Shown: one piece after another, positions 62,902 through 64,000 of the stretch
How positions within the stretch are numbered: position 1 is the stretch's first letter
Layout of the letters: each line of letters opens with the position of its first letter
Assembly: GCF_030929505.1 (NCBI RefSeq)
Contig: NZ_JAVFVV010000021.1
Coordinates: 1-64,000, forward strand
DNA length: 64,000 nucleotides
Reading direction: 5' to 3'
From: Mesorhizobium sp. LHD-90
GTDB taxonomy: Bacteria > Pseudomonadota > Alphaproteobacteria > Rhizobiales > Rhizobiaceae
Notes under the pieces: model-generated
The model's input: only the letters and a program-made list of their open reading frames with translations
Database searches by the model: none
Told to the model about the DNA's origin: nothing
Made by a program: the position numbers and the translations under genes

Positions 62902-64000
62902 TTGCGCGCCTCCTCGTACCAGGTCACCAAAAGCGCCCGCTCCTGCGGGGTGATCTGCGTGACGTTGCCGGGCGGCATGGCGTGGCTGCGGCCGGCCTGC
63001 AGGTAGATTTCCCTGGCGTGCCTGGCGATAGCGTCGTCGGACTCGAGCACCACATCCTTCGGCGCATGATAGATACCCTCGTACGAAGGTTCGGCGGCGT
63101 GGCACATGGCGCAGCGGCCCATCACCGTGTCACGAACCGCCGGAAAATGCGTCGAGGCGACGAGCGGCTGGTCGGCGGCCGGGTCGGCCGCCTGCTCCTC
63201 GCCGGTCAAAACCTTCGGCACGGTCGACAGCCAGATGATGATGACGAACAGGATCGTTGCGGCCAGCCAGGTCCAGTGCGGATTGCCTTTCCGCGCATGC
63301 TGGGTGTTGAAGAAATGGCGGATCAGCACGCCGATGATGAACACCAGCGAGGCGATGACCCAGTTGAACTGGGTGCCGAACGCCAGCGGATAGTGGTTCG
63401 ACAGCATCAGGAACAGCACCGGCAGCGTCAGGTAGTTGTTGTGCAGCGAGCGCGTCTTGGCGATCTTGCCGTATTTGGCGTCCGGCTTGCGGCCGGCAAT
63501 CAGGTCGGCCACGACGATCTTCTGGTTGGGAATGATAACCATGAAGACGTTGCACGACATGATCGTCGCGGTGATCGCGCCGAGATGCAGGAAGGCGGCG
63601 CGGCCGGTGAAGAGATGCGTCAGACCCCAGGCCATGAACACCACGATGCAATAGAGCAAGAGCATCAGGACGGTATCGCTCTTACCGTAGAACAGCCGGC
63701 AGAGCAGGTCGTAGACGATCCAGCCAACGGCGATCGAGGCCAGCGAGATCAGGATCGCCACCGGCGCCGAGATGTCGAGCACGTTGCGGTCGATCAGGAA
63801 GAGATCGGCGCCCGCGTAATAGACGATGGCAAGCATGGCGAAACCCGACATCCAGGTCGCGTAGGATTCCCATTTGAACCAGGTCAGGTGCTCCGGCATC
63901 TCGGCCGGCGCCACCAGGTATTTCTGGATGTGGTAGAAGCCGCCGCCATGAACCTGCCACTCCTCGCCATGCGCGCCTGCCGGCAGGCCGGGCCGCTGGC
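62898..64000 (-). CDS. puuD: Urate hydroxylase PuuD-type with C-terminal cytochrome c (5' end outside window)
   Basis: At least 367 residues, continuing past the window edge. The visible part has about eight membrane helices (e.g. ILISLASIAVGWIVYDLL, LGAITATIMSCNVFMVIIPN) and a C-terminal cytochrome c with CAMCH and a distal Met in MPPGN. This is the membrane-bound urate oxidase (COG3748) of bacteria lacking uricase, here named puuD (purine), not the PuuD of putrescine. It precedes guaD by overlapping stop/start. N-terminus not seen. Confidence 0.93.
   Translation of the reverse strand, partial: QRPGLPAGAHGEEWQVHGGGFYHIQKYLVAPAEMPEHLTWFKWESYATWMSGFAMLAIVYYAGADLFLIDRNVLDISAPVAILISLASIAVGWIVYDLLCRLFYGKSDTVLMLLLYCIVVFMAWGLTHLFTGRAAFLHLGAITATIMSCNVFMVIIPNQKIVVADLIAGRKPDAKYGKIAKTRSLHNNYLTLPVLFLMLSNHYPLAFGTQFNWVIASLVFIIGVLIRHFFNTQHARKGNPHWTWLAATILFVIIIWLSTVPKVLTGEEQAADPAADQPLVASTHFPAVRDTVMGRCAMCHAAEPSYEGIYHAPKDVVLESDDAIARHAREIYLQAGRSHAMPPGNVTQITPQERALLVTWYEEARN

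Overview
The window reads as chromosomal DNA of a GC-rich alphaproteobacterium of the Hyphomicrobiales, most like Mesorhizobium or another Phyllobacteriaceae member. The basis is a separate F1-ATPase cluster (atpHAGDC) near priA, a fused indolepyruvate:ferredoxin oxidoreductase, a CyaC-type redox adenylate cyclase, many Liv, TRAP and polyamine/purine catabolic genes, and GC-rich palindromic repeats of the kind scattered in these genomes. The genus is inferred from gene content; no 16S rRNA, tRNA or CRISPR array is visible.

Layout. 1-4.3 kb: tail of an IS481-type transposase, then a YggS-type PLP protein, leuS and lptE. 4.8-10.1 kb: a branched-chain 2-oxoacid dehydrogenase operon on the minus strand (bkdA1-bkdA2-bkdB-lpdA). 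It is divergent from a diheme-anchor/2Fe-2S/class III cyclase fusion (10.3-12.1 kb), followed by a MgtC/DUF4010 membrane protein. 13.7-18.8 kb: atpHAGDC on the minus strand, with a heptamer-repeat hairpin between atpD and atpC. 19-21.2 kb: a patchwork between atpH and priA (membrane protein, apparently frameshifted leucine-rich protein, racemase remnant, ParDE pair). 21.2-26.4 kb: priA, an SLC13-type carrier with RCK_C domains and a beta-hydroxyacid dehydrogenase.

26.5-34.2 kb: a minus-strand operon of an acyl-CoA synthetase, livG, a 49-residue DUF3096 membrane peptide, livH, livM, a periplasmic binding protein and livF. Two long hairpin repeats lie inside it. 34.3-37.6 kb: a FeeM-like N-acyltransferase with a perfect CtrA-type site upstream, next to a membrane PAS-GGDEF-EAL protein. 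37.7-41.2 kb: indolepyruvate oxidoreductase. 41.3-43.5 kb: lipoprotein, CGNR regulator and a divergent orphan Liv-type permease that share a 9-bp inverted repeat. 43.7-47.8 kb: a TRAP transporter whose dctQM and dctP converge around a damaged ParDE module.

48-52.6 kb: class I amidotransferase (PuuD-like), 2-hydroxyacid dehydrogenase with a LacI regulator, DMT exporter and MarR regulator. 52.8-53.9 kb: IS481 debris and gene-free DNA. 54-56.7 kb: a CobW/COG0523 metallochaperone with a His-rich loop, a WD40 protein and a small exported protein. 56.8-64 kb: class III aminotransferase with a glutamine-synthetase-like enzyme, glycerate 2-kinase, UPF0303 protein, guanine deaminase and the cytochrome c-tailed urate hydroxylase, which runs off the window. 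The last two suggest purine catabolism; the overall theme is uptake and breakdown of amino acids, organic acids and purines.
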